DNA of 64,000 nucleotides from an uncultured Aquimarina sp. (GCA_947498705.1 CANMLW010000001.1:558001-622000), one strand, 5' to 3'. Shown: positions 8,254-18,793, counted from the stretch's first letter. The notes: generated by a model not told the origin, from the letters alone. Made by a program: numbers and translations.

Positions 8254-9712
8254 AGTAGCTTTCTCACACTCATTTTTTTATCGTTTTGATAAAAAACAAT
8301 GGAAAAACAAAACACCGTTCCCTCCGTTGGGAACTATCTATGCTGCTTCTTATTTAAGAGAGAATGGTTATAAAGTATCGTTGTTTGACACCGGGTTATT
8401 AGAAGATGTTAGTACCCTTGATTCTTTTTTTGATAAAAATAACACTCCAGATGTTTTCGTAATTTATGATGACGGTTTCAATTATCTTACAAAAATGTGC
8501 CTAACTACAATGCGAGAAGCTGCTTTTGAAATGATTGCTTTTGCTAAAAGTAAAAAATGTAAAGTAGTAGTATGTAGTTCGGACTCAACAGATCATTATG
8601 AAAAATATTTGGATGCTGGAGCAGATTATGTAATTCAAGGAGAAGGAGAAGTTACTTTGAAAGAGTTAGTCGATACTATAAAAGATAAACAAGACCCTTA
8701 CTTGTTAAATGGATTGGTCTATAAAAATGATGAAGGTACAATCACTAAAAATCCCAAAAGACCTGTTTATAAAGATTTAGACGATTTCCCTCTACCAGCT
8801 TGGGATTTAATAGATGTTCAGGCATATAAAAATATATGGAAACAAAGTGGTAAAGAATTTACGTTAAACATGGCTACTACTAGAGGATGCCCATATAAGT
8901 GCAACTGGTGTGCCAAGCCTATTTATGGAAACAGGTACAATTCACATTCACCAGAGTATATTAGTAAACATATTCAGCTTTTACAAGATAACTATGGAGT
9001 ACGTAAATTTTGGATGTGTGATGATATTTTTGGCCTAAAACCAGGTTGGGTGCAAGAGTTTAACGAGTGCTTAAAAGAAAAAGATTTAAAAATCTCTTAT
9101 TATATACAAAGTAGAGTAGATCTATTGCTAAAAGAAGATACCATAGATTGCCTAGCAGAATCTGGTTTGGAAGAAGTTTGGGTTGGTGCAGAAAGCGCAT
9201 CACAAAAGATTTTGGATGCTATGGATAAAGGGATTACCGTTGATCAAATTTATGAAGCAACGCGATTATTAAAGGCAAAAAACATTAAAGTAGCATTCTT
9301 TTTGCAGTTTGGATACCTATCAGAAAACCAGGAAGATATTTATAAGACCATTGCTATGGTAAAAGAGTTAATACCTGATAATATTGGAGTTTCTGTTTCT
9401 TATCCGCTTCCCGGAACGAAGTTTTATGACAAAGTAAAAGATGATTTACAGCTAAAGGCGAACTGGACCGATTCTGATGATTTGGCCATGATGTTTAGGG
9501 GTACTTTTAACTCTAAGTTTTATAAAAAATTACACCGATATATTCATAAGGTTTTTAGAAGAAGTCAAGGATTTGATAAACTTAAAAAAGGCCTTAAAAA
9601 CCCATTTAGGCTACGATATTTTGAGTGGCGACAGATTTTTTCATTGGTGTATTATACACCAGCATCCATCATAAATGGATGGCAGTTAAAAAATATGCAA
9701 AATACCGTATGA
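8246..9712 (+). CDS. Cobalamin-binding-domain radical SAM protein
   Basis: 488 residues. The N-terminal part (PFPPLGTIYAASYLRENGYK, then a Rossmann-like B12-binding region ending in ADYVIQGEGE) is the domain seen in class B radical SAM methylases and BchE-like enzymes. The radical SAM core has the CxxxCxxC cluster at C215/C219/C222 in RGCPYKCNWC. FWMCDDIFGL and GAESASQKILDAMDKG are typical of this subgroup. It probably performs a radical methylation, cyclisation or rearrangement on a lipid or sugar. It overlaps both neighbours and has a paralogue at 10491. Confidence 0.85.
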   Translation: MLKVAFSHSFFYRFDKKQWKNKTPFPPLGTIYAASYLRENGYKVSLFDTGLLEDVSTLDSFFDKNNTPDVFVIYDDGFNYLTKMCLTTMREAAFEMIAFAKSKKCKVVVCSSDSTDHYEKYLDAGADYVIQGEGEVTLKELVDTIKDKQDPYLLNGLVYKNDEGTITKNPKRPVYKDLDDFPLPAWDLIDVQAYKNIWKQSGKEFTLNMATTRGCPYKCNWCAKPIYGNRYNSHSPEYISKHIQLLQDNYGVRKFWMCDDIFGLKPGWVQEFNECLKEKDLKISYYIQSRVDLLLKEDTIDCLAESGLEEVWVGAESASQKILDAMDKGITVDQIYEATRLLKAKNIKVAFFLQFGYLSENQEDIYKTIAMVKELIPDNIGVSVSYPLPGTKFYDKVKDDLQLKANWTDSDDLAMMFRGTFNSKFYKKLHRYIHKVFRRSQGFDKLKKGLKNPFRLRYFEWRQIFSLVYYTPASIINGWQLKNMQNTV

Positions 9713-10494
9713 GTAGTTTTTTTGATATAGCAGCTACTACCTATGATAATACATTTACAAATACAAAAATAGGAAAGGCACAAAGAGAAAAGGTGTACCG
9801 CAACCTTCAGTCTATATTTTTGACTTCAGAAAAACTAACTATTCTAGAAGTAAATTGTGGAACAGGAGAGGATGCTTTAGAATTTGATAAAAGAAATCAT
9901 AAGGTTGTTGCGACAGATATTTCAGAAAATATGGTAGAAATAGCCAAACATAAAGGCAAAAATACCCATGTAGACTTTCATGTGTTGGATTGCAATGCAC
10001 TTAGCGAGCACCCAGTTAGTAAAAGTAAGTACGATATTATTTTCTCAAATTTTGGTGGACTTAACTGTCTTTCTTATAAAGAAATGCAAGATTTTATACA
10101 AGCTACTGCCGGGTTATTAAAACCTTCAGGAAAATTAATCATGGTTTTAATGCCTAAAAATTGTTTTTGGGAACGTTTGTATTTTTCTATAAAAGGAAAT
10201 TTTAAAAATGCTACCAGAAGAAATACAAATGATGCTGTATCTGTAAATGTAGACGGTACCAAGGTACCTACTTGGTACTATAATCCTAAGGATATTATGC
10301 TAATGAAAAATAAAAAGTTTTCTCTGGTCAAATACATTCCTATAGGAATATCGGTGCCACCGTCGTACCTAGAAAAATCATTTATCACCAAATTTCCTAT
10401 TTGGAATATAATATATACGATAGAGAAATATATCCATTTTGGATTTTTGGCAAAGTATGCAGATCATTTTTTAATAGAATTACGGAAAAGATGA
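9709..10494 (+). CDS. Class I SAM-dependent methyltransferase
   Basis: 261 residues starting at the ATG at 9709, which overlaps the upstream TGA as ATGA. Motif I (ILEVNCGTGEDALEF) lies near residues 46-60, motif II has ATDISENMVEIA, and a VLDCNAL motif follows. This is a Rossmann methyltransferase of the UbiE/BioC-like type. It sits between two cobalamin radical SAM genes with translational coupling on both sides (ATGA at 10491-10494), so it should act in the same pathway. The substrate is not predictable. Confidence 0.82.
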   Translation: MSSFFDIAATTYDNTFTNTKIGKAQREKVYRNLQSIFLTSEKLTILEVNCGTGEDALEFDKRNHKVVATDISENMVEIAKHKGKNTHVDFHVLDCNALSEHPVSKSKYDIIFSNFGGLNCLSYKEMQDFIQATAGLLKPSGKLIMVLMPKNCFWERLYFSIKGNFKNATRRNTNDAVSVNVDGTKVPTWYYNPKDIMLMKNKKFSLVKYIPIGISVPPSYLEKSFITKFPIWNIIYTIEKYIHFGFLAKYADHFLIELRKR

Positions 10495-11864
10495 GTGTTG
10501 TTTTAACCCATGCATATTACTTATTTGAAGATGAAAAGGAGCAAAAAATTATGCGCCCATACCCACCATTGGGATTATTATATATTTCTGGATATCTAAA
10601 TGAAAAAAAATTACAAAATAGTGTTTTTGATAGTACTTTCTATTCGTTCAAAGAGCAGTTAGAGTTTATAAAAAAGGAACAACCAAAAATTGTTGCTATT
10701 TATACTAATTTAATGACAAAGGTTAATGTGATTAAACTGGTAAAAATTTTAAAATCTGATAGTACCTTTGGAAACCCAAAAATTATTCTTGGTGGTCCCG
10801 ATATTACTTATAACTGTGAAAATTATTTGAGAACTGGGGTAGATTTTTTAATCATTGGTGAAGGAGAACAAACTACTTTCGAACTTTCGAATGCGATTCT
10901 AAACAATACGAGTTATGAAGAGATACAAGGCATAGCATATCTATCAAATGAAGAAATAGTTAAAACACCTGCTAGAACTAAAATGAAAGAGTTGGTGCAT
11001 TTACCGTTACCAAATCGTGAAGCGATACCTATTCATAAATACTTAGATACCTGGAAAAAATACCATGGTAAAAGCTCTATGACAGTAAGTACACAGCGTG
11101 GTTGTCCTTATACTTGTAAATGGTGTAGTACTGCGGTATATGGACAAAGTTACAGGCGTAGACCCGCCGATATGGTTGCCAAAGAGTTAAAAATGCTAAA
11201 AACCAAATACCAGCCTGATAGTGTCTGGTTTGTAGATGATGTTTTTACTGTAAGTCACAAATGGCTCAAGAGCTTTCATAAAGAAGTATTAGAACAAGAT
11301 GCTGTAATTCCGTTCGAATGTATTACTCGTGCCGAACGACTGAATGATGAAGTACTACAACTATTAAAAGAAGTGGGTTGTTTTAGGATTTGGATAGGAG
11401 CAGAGAGTGGTTCACAAAAGATCATTAATGCTATGGATAGGAGGGTGGATGTAGGAACCGTAAAAGAAGCCATACAGAAAACCAATGCGCTGGGGATCGA
11501 AACCGGTACTTTTATCATGGTTGGATATCCAGGTGAAGATGAACAGGATATAACACAAACGGTTACCTACTTAAAAGAGGCAAACCCTACACTTTTTACC
11601 ATTACAGTGGCTTATCCTATAAAAGGAACTTCTTTATATAATGAAATAGAAGATAAGATTACTATACAACCCCAATGGGAAACATCAACCGATAGAGAAA
11701 TTGATTTTAAAAGAACTTATAACCGTAAATATTATGATTATGCGGTAAGGTATATAGTCAATGAAGTTAATTCAAGAAAAACTGATTCTTTTTTTAAATT
11801 TATTATTTTCCGAATAAAAAGTTTGTTAACCTTCATCTTTATGAAATATTATAAACTTCTATAA
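10491..11864 (+). CDS. Second cobalamin-binding-domain radical SAM protein
   Basis: 457 residues from the ATG at 10491 (ATGA overlap with the methyltransferase). It has the same architecture as the protein at 8246: a B12-binding N-terminal domain (YPPLGLLYISGYL; ILGGPDITYN; IIGEGEQTTFEL) and a radical SAM core with C205/C209/C212 in RGCPYTCKWC, followed by VWFVDDVFTV and GAESGSQKIINAMDRR. The two are diverged paralogues and could act sequentially or as a pair. This is the last gene of the overlapping operon that starts at 6524. Confidence 0.85.
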   Translation: MSVVLTHAYYLFEDEKEQKIMRPYPPLGLLYISGYLNEKKLQNSVFDSTFYSFKEQLEFIKKEQPKIVAIYTNLMTKVNVIKLVKILKSDSTFGNPKIILGGPDITYNCENYLRTGVDFLIIGEGEQTTFELSNAILNNTSYEEIQGIAYLSNEEIVKTPARTKMKELVHLPLPNREAIPIHKYLDTWKKYHGKSSMTVSTQRGCPYTCKWCSTAVYGQSYRRRPADMVAKELKMLKTKYQPDSVWFVDDVFTVSHKWLKSFHKEVLEQDAVIPFECITRAERLNDEVLQLLKEVGCFRIWIGAESGSQKIINAMDRRVDVGTVKEAIQKTNALGIETGTFIMVGYPGEDEQDITQTVTYLKEANPTLFTITVAYPIKGTSLYNEIEDKITIQPQWETSTDREIDFKRTYNRKYYDYAVRYIVNEVNSRKTDSFFKFIIFRIKSLLTFIFMKYYKLL

Positions 11865-11951
11865 TATGTTATCCATTAAAAACCTAATAAGAAATATTTT
11901 ATCGATTAAATCTTATATTCAGATATCATCAATCTCTTTGTAAATGAACAA

Positions 11952-12935
11952 ATGAATAAAAACAGCTCCAAGGTTACCATAGTTATCCCTACTAGAAATA
12001 GGTTAAACTCATTAAATAGAACTTTAGATTCTATTTATAAACAATCCTATATTCCTGCAGAAATAATTATTGTTGATTCTAGTGATAAAAAGATTACTAG
12101 CCAGGATATAAGTACCTGTCTAGAGTTTGATATTAGAATTGTTTATTCTAAACCATCTGTGTGTTTACAGAGAAATATCGGTATTAATGAATGTAATACA
12201 GAATACATATTTCTATGTGATGATGATATTAATATATCAGAAAATTATATAGAAGAATTGATATGTTTTTTTAATGAAAATCCTTCAGAGATTATTGCTA
12301 GTGGATTGATTTATGAAAAGCATCAAGGCGAATGGAATTATTGCCCTCCTAAGAGTTCTAATTTGGGATTAATTCTCGCTTATTTTTTTTCATCTTCTGT
12401 AAATTTCGAATTAAAAAATAAAGAATGGCCAAATAATTATTTTATACAAAGAATTGTTGATTCTTATATAAAAAAAGGGAATCATATCGCAAACTCTGGT
12501 TGGCCTTGTATAATTAACTATAATGGGGATTTTTTTAAAACTCCTATTTATGGATTAGGAGCTTCTATAATTAGATCAAAAAATTTAAAAAGTGTATTAT
12601 ATGATACTGCTTTTTATACTCATGGTGTAGGGGATAATTATGATTTAGCCATGGGATTGCATAAAAATATTAACGTTATCAAAAAAGCAAATGCTTATCA
12701 TCATAAAGAAATAACAAACAGGATAAACAATAAAAAAGCGTATTATTATAGAGTAGGAGCATTACATTATATTCTATTAAAACATGAACGATTTAATCAT
12801 AAAAATCTACTTTTTTTAATCTGGTCATTGATTGGTAATTCATTATTTTTCTTAAAAAATAGAGAGTTTAAAAAAATCTATTACAACCTTATTATGATTT
12901 TGAGAATATTTACTTTTCGAACCCTATACGTATAG
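11952..12935 (+). CDS. Glycosyltransferase family 2
   Basis: 327 residues. The N-terminal VTIVIPTRNRLNSLNRTLDSI and IIIVDSSDKK are classic GT2, and the metal-binding acidic cluster is LCDDDINISENYIEEL. A hydrophobic C-terminal segment (LLFLIWSLIGNSLFFL) suggests membrane association. It follows the radical SAM operon after an 87-base gap and precedes the ABC transporter; both are probably co-transcribed. Donor and acceptor are unknown. Confidence 0.8.
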   Translation: MNKNSSKVTIVIPTRNRLNSLNRTLDSIYKQSYIPAEIIIVDSSDKKITSQDISTCLEFDIRIVYSKPSVCLQRNIGINECNTEYIFLCDDDINISENYIEELICFFNENPSEIIASGLIYEKHQGEWNYCPPKSSNLGLILAYFFSSSVNFELKNKEWPNNYFIQRIVDSYIKKGNHIANSGWPCIINYNGDFFKTPIYGLGASIIRSKNLKSVLYDTAFYTHGVGDNYDLAMGLHKNINVIKKANAYHHKEITNRINNKKAYYYRVGALHYILLKHERFNHKNLLFLIWSLIGNSLFFLKNREFKKIYYNLIMILRIFTFRTLYV

Positions 12936-12990
12936 CTCTTTAAATTTTTGAAAGTTTATATGTAATTTACTCTATTGAAAACAGATACTT

Positions 12991-14682
12991 ATGAATATTA
13001 AGCAAATCTATTCTGATATACTTTTGATAGTTCCCAGAAGTAAACAAAGAAAATTACTTTTCTTTTTTATAAAAAGTATATTGAATGGACTATTAGATTT
13101 AATATCAATGGCTTATGTGATACCTATATTAATTTTGTTTTTTGATCCAAAAAAACTAGAAAGCCTCATAGCCACACATTTAAATATTACTATTAATTTG
13201 CAAAGTTCTTGGGTTTTGTTTTTATCCTTAGGGCTTTTAGTAATATACCTTTTAAAAACGGTAATCCAGACCAAGTATAATTCTGCATTATACCTTTTTT
13301 TATTTGATATTTCTACCGAGTTGTCTATGATGAGTATATCAAATTTTATAAATGAAAACTATCTTCAATTTCAAAAAGAAAATAAAGGAAAAGTTCTCCA
13401 GAGTATATCTACCGTTCCAGATGATTTTTGCCGTAATCTATTGCATTCTTTTATCTTTCTATTTTCAGAGGTTTTTGTTTTGCTCATAATATTAATTTCT
13501 TTGTTGATATTGTATTTCAAGATAACTTTATTAATACTATTCGTTATTTTATCCTTTTCATACTTTATTTTTTTTATACAAAAAAGAAGGTTTCTATTGT
13601 TTGATACTGTTTATAATAAATCAGAAGCTAAAGCGAATAATTATATATTAAATATTTTAGATGGTTTTTTAGAAATTAAAAGTTCGCAAAATGAAGAACA
13701 TTTCTTAAACAAATACAAAAAAGAAAAATCATTACTGAATACCGTATCTGCAGAATTGATTTCATATTACTCTAATTATTCAAAATATTTAGAGATATTT
13801 TTAATTTTATGTTTAGTGATTCTCACTTTTTTTACTTTTCAAAAAAATGATTCTATAATTCTCTTCTCTGTTCTTGGTGCTGTTTGTTTACGACTTATCC
13901 CATCTATAAGTAAGATTATGAATGGAATTACTATGATAAAATCACATTTTTATACGATATCAATTTTAAAAAAAATAAAAAATCATCACTATAAAAAGAA
14001 AGTTATAGTAAATAACCTTAATTCTATCATTGAATTGCGAAATATTCATTTCAGTTATGAAACAAATACAATTCTTAAAAATTGTTCTTTAGAAATAAAA
14101 AAGGGTGATTTTATAGGGATAAAAGGCAATTCAGGGATTGGAAAAACTACTTTACTGTATCTCATTCTTGGAGTTTTAAAACCTCAAAAAGGAAGTTATT
14201 ACATAGATAAAAAAGAAATTGACACTGGGGATTTCTTGTCTTTTGCTAATTATGTTCCACAGCAACCATTTTTATTTAGAGGAAGTATTATAGAAAATAT
14301 TGTTATGGGACAAGAAAAAACAAAAATAGATTATGATTATCTCTATTTTCTTTGTAAAAAAATGGCGTTACATGATGTTATTGAGAAGCTGGATAAGGGG
14401 TATGAAACTATTTTAGAACACAATAGTCTTCGTTTTTCTGGTGGGCAAAAACAACGTCTTGCCCTTGTAAGATCTTTATACAGCAAACCTGATTTATTAA
14501 TACTAGATGAGGCTACTAATCAACAAAATAAATCATTAGAATGGCAAATTTTCAGTTTCTTAAAAGAGATATCTGTATCTTCCAAAACAACCATTATTAG
14601 TGTCTCACATGATAAAGATGTGGATTCCTTTTTTGATGATGTATATATCATTAAGGGTGGTGAATTAGAAAAACATCATTGA
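12991..14682 (+). CDS. ABC transporter, fused permease/ATPase (PglK/MsbA-type exporter)
   Basis: 563 residues. About six membrane helices occupy the first 320 residues. The ATPase has Walker A GNSGIGKTT (about 379-387), signature RFSGGQKQR (about 482), Walker B LLILDEAT (about 500) and the H-loop SVSHDKD. This is the half-transporter exporter type that acts as a homodimer and flips lipid-linked oligosaccharides or lipids across the inner membrane. In a glycosyltransferase cluster, a lipid-linked glycan flippase is the best guess. Its 3' end overlaps the convergent GT2 gene by 7 bases. Confidence 0.85.
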   Translation: MNIKQIYSDILLIVPRSKQRKLLFFFIKSILNGLLDLISMAYVIPILILFFDPKKLESLIATHLNITINLQSSWVLFLSLGLLVIYLLKTVIQTKYNSALYLFLFDISTELSMMSISNFINENYLQFQKENKGKVLQSISTVPDDFCRNLLHSFIFLFSEVFVLLIILISLLILYFKITLLILFVILSFSYFIFFIQKRRFLLFDTVYNKSEAKANNYILNILDGFLEIKSSQNEEHFLNKYKKEKSLLNTVSAELISYYSNYSKYLEIFLILCLVILTFFTFQKNDSIILFSVLGAVCLRLIPSISKIMNGITMIKSHFYTISILKKIKNHHYKKKVIVNNLNSIIELRNIHFSYETNTILKNCSLEIKKGDFIGIKGNSGIGKTTLLYLILGVLKPQKGSYYIDKKEIDTGDFLSFANYVPQQPFLFRGSIIENIVMGQEKTKIDYDYLYFLCKKMALHDVIEKLDKGYETILEHNSLRFSGGQKQRLALVRSLYSKPDLLILDEATNQQNKSLEWQIFSFLKEISVSSKTTIISVSHDKDVDSFFDDVYIIKGGELEKHH

Positions 14683-15716
14683 TTTTTAAGTTTTTCTACC
14701 ATTTTTAGTCGTTGATTTTTCAAAAATGAAAAAATTAGATTGGTGAAATTCCACCCTAAATACTTGGGTAATAATAATAATTGCAGAACTATTTTATCCT
14801 TCCATCTCAAATCAATCCTCTGAAATTTTATTACTTTTTTTAACTTTACTACATATTCTAAAAATACTTTTCTTACTTCATTAATTTGAGTGATTCTATT
14901 TTTATCAATGATCTGCATGATATAGGTATCAACAAAGACATTTAATGCAAATCTCCCAATTCTGTTTTTATAAGAATCAAGATTATTATATTTTTTTGCA
15001 ATGTTTAATTCTAATTCAAAAACTCTGTAGGCATCAATAATTCTTTTAGGTTGTAGTGCTCTTCTTGTAATAGATGAATTTCGTCTATATATCTTTAGAA
15101 GTTTTTTATCAATAAATGAAACTGTTTTTGAAAGATATAGATATTCTAATAAAAAAGGTCTATCATCAAACCATATACCTTTTTCAAAAATAATCTGTTT
15201 GGCCAATGTTGTTCTAAAGGTTTTTGCCCATACATTTTCACTCATTCCACCAGAATATAACTTAATCATTAATTCATTAGTATCTACTACCTTGGTTGTT
15301 TCTTCATTCCAATTAGAACCATATTCTTTTTTTCCATCCTCGCTATAAACTGAAATATCACAAATAGTTAGATCTGCTTTAAAATTTGAAATATTTTCTG
15401 CAAAAGCTTCCATCATGTTTGGCTCCAAAATATCATCAGCATCTAAAAAAGTGACATAGTCTCCTGTACAACTTTGTAATCCAATATTACGTGCTTCAGC
15501 ATGCCCCGAGTTTTTGATGGTTATAAGGCTAGCCTTAAAAAAAGATGCAGCATATTTTTCTGCTATTTGTAAAGAAGCATCTGTTGAGCCATCATTAATT
15601 AAAAGTACTTCGAAATGACTATACTTTTGATCTGCTACAGATTGTAAACATTTCTCCAAAAAATGTTCTTCATTATAAAAAGCTATTATTAAAGATATAA
15701 AAGGAGTTTTTTTCAT
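14676..15716 (-). CDS. Glycosyltransferase family 2
   Basis: 346 residues. The N-terminus FISLIIAFYNEEHFLEKCL, the DxD-containing segment TFLDADDILEPNMM and LLINDGSTDASLQIA mark a processive-type GT2 fold. The positively charged C-terminus (FLKNQRLKMVEKLKNQ) could bind the membrane. It is on the opposite strand from the ABC exporter and upstream partner of its own two-gene unit with the phosphorylase homologue (15730-16470), 13 bases away. Confidence 0.8.
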   Translation of the reverse strand: MKKTPFISLIIAFYNEEHFLEKCLQSVADQKYSHFEVLLINDGSTDASLQIAEKYAASFFKASLITIKNSGHAEARNIGLQSCTGDYVTFLDADDILEPNMMEAFAENISNFKADLTICDISVYSEDGKKEYGSNWNEETTKVVDTNELMIKLYSGGMSENVWAKTFRTTLAKQIIFEKGIWFDDRPFLLEYLYLSKTVSFIDKKLLKIYRRNSSITRRALQPKRIIDAYRVFELELNIAKKYNNLDSYKNRIGRFALNVFVDTYIMQIIDKNRITQINEVRKVFLEYVVKLKKVIKFQRIDLRWKDKIVLQLLLLPKYLGWNFTNLIFSFLKNQRLKMVEKLKNQ

Positions 15717-15729
15717 TTAGATTCCGTTT

Positions 15730-16470
15730 TTAGGCTTTTAAACAGGCATTAATAGTAGAGCTCATCCTGGTATTTAACTTAGTAATATTTTTTGGGGGTG
15801 TCCAAAGGTTATTTGTTAAATCATCTGCGGTAACCATTATACACATTGCATTTAATTTATAAAATTCTGAAAAAGCATATATTGAAGCACTTTCCATATC
15901 TACATGTGTTACTTTTTTATTTCTATAATAGTTTAATAATGATGGAGTTTCTCTAAAAGGAGCATCTGTACTCCAACCAATGGTTTCTGTGAGTTTTAGC
16001 TTAGATTTTAAATTACGATACCATTCATTTTCTATTGGTTTAAAACTATCATTTGGTGAATATAGAGCTGTACAACCTGATGTTGAAAAGGTATTTTTAA
16101 GTATAAAAATTTCACTTTTAGATTCATGTGGAACCAACGAACCTGCTAACCCAATAAAAACAAAATTTTTGACTCCTAGATGTCTTAATTCTTCTAAATG
16201 ACCAATTAATGCCGGAGCTCCATTACCAAAATTAGAAGAGTACATAAAATTGTTATTTATTATGTAGTTATCGCCTGATAATCCCTTTGTCCTTTTTGAT
16301 AAAAACCGTATTTTTCGTGTCAAAAGGTTTTTGTTTAACGAAATTATCGTTGTTTGTGGAAGTGTTTGAAAATTATATTTCTGCTGCTTTTTATTCCAAT
16401 CTATTATCATAGAAATATCTAAAATAGATTTTTCATTATAAAAATTAGAATCTTTACTATTAAATGGCAT
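15730..16470 (-). CDS. Nucleoside phosphorylase superfamily protein
   Basis: 246 residues. FGNGAPALIGHLEELRHLG, FIGLAGSL and the C-terminal VDMESASIYAFSEF are the phosphate/ribose-binding and base-specificity motifs of the PNP/UDP-phosphorylase family. It is the first gene of a unit with the GT2 at 14676. A phosphorylase among glycosyltransferases is unusual. It may handle a nucleoside-type by-product or act on a modified nucleotide sugar made by the neighbouring genes. A housekeeping salvage enzyme is less likely given the context. Confidence 0.7.
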   Translation of the reverse strand: MPFNSKDSNFYNEKSILDISMIIDWNKKQQKYNFQTLPQTTIISLNKNLLTRKIRFLSKRTKGLSGDNYIINNNFMYSSNFGNGAPALIGHLEELRHLGVKNFVFIGLAGSLVPHESKSEIFILKNTFSTSGCTALYSPNDSFKPIENEWYRNLKSKLKLTETIGWSTDAPFRETPSLLNYYRNKKVTHVDMESASIYAFSEFYKLNAMCIMVTADDLTNNLWTPPKNITKLNTRMSSTINACLKA

Positions 16471-16566
16471 TAGTCAAAAATCTTTGATGAAATATTTAAA
16501 AACTGCAAAACCTCTATTATTTGTTTAAACAAGTAAAAATATCAATTATAAGCTAAATATAAGAAA

Positions 16567-17631
16567 GTGAGTAAAAGATTACTATTTATAACGCCAATGT
16601 TTCCAAAAAATAAGAAGGAAGATGTTATTGTGCCTTTTATAACTCATTTTTCAGAAGAATTTGCAAATAGCACTGATGTAAAAGTTGATATTATAACATT
16701 AATGTTTCCGATATCTCAAGATTATTTTTTTGATAAAATTAAAGTTTATCCTATTGGGAGTGGTTATAAAAAAGGCTTTAGAATGATTCCTTATCTAATA
16801 AAAGCAATTTTAAAAGGAGTTTATCTAAGTAGAAAATACCATTATGATGGTGTATTGTGTTTTTGGTATGGGCATTGTACGTTTATAGGTAGAATTATAA
16901 GCTTTTTTTCCAAATCCTTACAAATGGTTTGGATGTTAGGTCAGGATGTTAAAAAAGGAAACAAATTTATTAATTTGGTAAAAATACCAGCCAATAAGAT
17001 CATCATGATATCTCATCAACAACGGGATATTTTTTATAATAATTATAATACCTATGTGCAAAAGATAGCTAATGTAGCTATTAATCCTAAAAGGTTTCCT
17101 GAAATAAACAAAGATAAAAGGAGAATTCATATTATGGGTGTTGGTAATTTAAGCCCATTAAAAAATTATTCTTTATTTATTGATATTATTTATGCTTTAA
17201 AAAAAGAATTTCCTAATATTTCTGTGATACTTTGTGGGGGAGATGGTGATGACAAAAAAATGCTCTTAGAAAAAGTTAGAGACTATGATTTAATAAATAA
17301 CATTAAGTTTACAGGTACTGTTTCTCATAAAAAAGTTCTGGATTTTATGAATAATACTACTGTTTTTTTACATACATCAAAATTTGAAGGAAACCCAACC
17401 GTGGTTCAAGAAGCTTTGTACTCGGGATGTTATGTTGTTAGTACTATACCGCTAGAAAAAAGTTCAGAAATGGATACCTTTTATCATAGTATTAATAAAG
17501 TAGAGATCATAAATAGGATAAGATCTGTTCTGAATACTCCAGAGTTTTATGCAAAAAGAATCGAAAAGTTTAAAATGACAGACACGATTGATGTTATTTA
17601 TAAAGCTTTTTTTGAAGCTAAGCAGGGGTAG
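16567..17631 (+). CDS. Glycosyltransferase family 4
   Basis: 354 residues of the GT-B fold. The N-terminal half starts with RLLFITPMFPKNKKEDVIVP. The C-terminal half has GVGNLSPLKNYSLFID, the donor region TGTVSHKKVLDFMNNTTVFLHTSKFEGNPTVVQEALYSG with the E-x7-E signature, and CYVVST. The start is a GTG; no in-frame ATG is near. It is divergent from the phosphorylase gene and ends 25 bases before the convergent sugar transferase. Confidence 0.82.
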   Translation: MSKRLLFITPMFPKNKKEDVIVPFITHFSEEFANSTDVKVDIITLMFPISQDYFFDKIKVYPIGSGYKKGFRMIPYLIKAILKGVYLSRKYHYDGVLCFWYGHCTFIGRIISFFSKSLQMVWMLGQDVKKGNKFINLVKIPANKIIMISHQQRDIFYNNYNTYVQKIANVAINPKRFPEINKDKRRIHIMGVGNLSPLKNYSLFIDIIYALKKEFPNISVILCGGDGDDKKMLLEKVRDYDLINNIKFTGTVSHKKVLDFMNNTTVFLHTSKFEGNPTVVQEALYSGCYVVSTIPLEKSSEMDTFYHSINKVEIINRIRSVLNTPEFYAKRIEKFKMTDTIDVIYKAFFEAKQG

Positions 17632-17655
17632 TGTTTACCTAGAACAAACGTATAA

Positions 17656-18315
17656 TTAATGACTATCAAATGTTAGAATTACTTTAACTGTTCTTAGCAA
17701 GATAATAAGATCCAATTTCCAGGAATAGTTTTTAATATAGTATAAATCATACTCTAATTTTTTAAGATTATCTGCAGGGGTTGCCTTTGGAATATGAATT
17801 TGTGCCCAGCCTGTAATTCCTGGTTTGATAACATGTCTTAGATTAAAAAGCGGATTTTCTTCTTGATTTTTTCGTACATAACGAGGTTGTTCGGGTCTTG
17901 GGCCAATTAGACTCATATCACCTTTAAGAATATTATATAATTGGGGGAGTTCGTCGATTTTTGTAACTCTTAAGAACTTACCAAGTACTGTGATTCTAGA
18001 ATCTTTATCTTGATCCTGTAAATATTCTTGATAACCATCGGTCATGGTACGTATTTTATACATGACGAATTCTTTACCATATTTACCGATTCTTATTTGA
18101 GAAAAGAAAATAGACCCTTTAGAAGTAAGTTTCATTAAGAGGCAAGCAATAAGCATTAATGGAATAGCTATAGGTATAAGTATGCTCACAAAAAGTATGT
18201 CTAAAAATCGTTTATAACCAAATGCTTGACTTTTTAATTTGATAGATGACGTCTGATTTTGGCAATTAGAATCATCTTGAGACGATAAAGCAATTGAATT
18301 TTCCTTTAGTAGCAT
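17656..18315 (-). CDS. Undecaprenyl-phosphate sugar-1-phosphate transferase (initiating)
   Basis: 219 residues of the bacterial sugar transferase family (WbaP/PglC C-terminal domain). One N-terminal membrane helix (about 38-62) precedes the catalytic domain with KIRTM, FLRVTKIDELPQL (acidic catalytic residues) and GDMSLIGPRPEQPRYV. It transfers a sugar phosphate to undecaprenyl phosphate, the first step of glycan assembly. It closes the 6.5-18.3 kb glycan cluster on the opposite strand. Confidence 0.88.
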   Translation of the reverse strand: MLLKENSIALSSQDDSNCQNQTSSIKLKSQAFGYKRFLDILFVSILIPIAIPLMLIACLLMKLTSKGSIFFSQIRIGKYGKEFVMYKIRTMTDGYQEYLQDQDKDSRITVLGKFLRVTKIDELPQLYNILKGDMSLIGPRPEQPRYVRKNQEENPLFNLRHVIKPGITGWAQIHIPKATPADNLKKLEYDLYYIKNYSWKLDLIILLRTVKVILTFDSH

Positions 18316-18466
18316 TTCTATTAGTAGGAGCTATATAATTTTACAAGAGATTTTTTCTTTTTTAAATATAAGGATTTTATATTGAAATGGTAGTAAGTAT
18401 TAGAGTGGATAATTAGTATGCTGGTATAGAGACTTTGAATCAAACAGGTTTGATAGAGTAGTTTTA

Positions 18467-18793
<327 letters not shown>

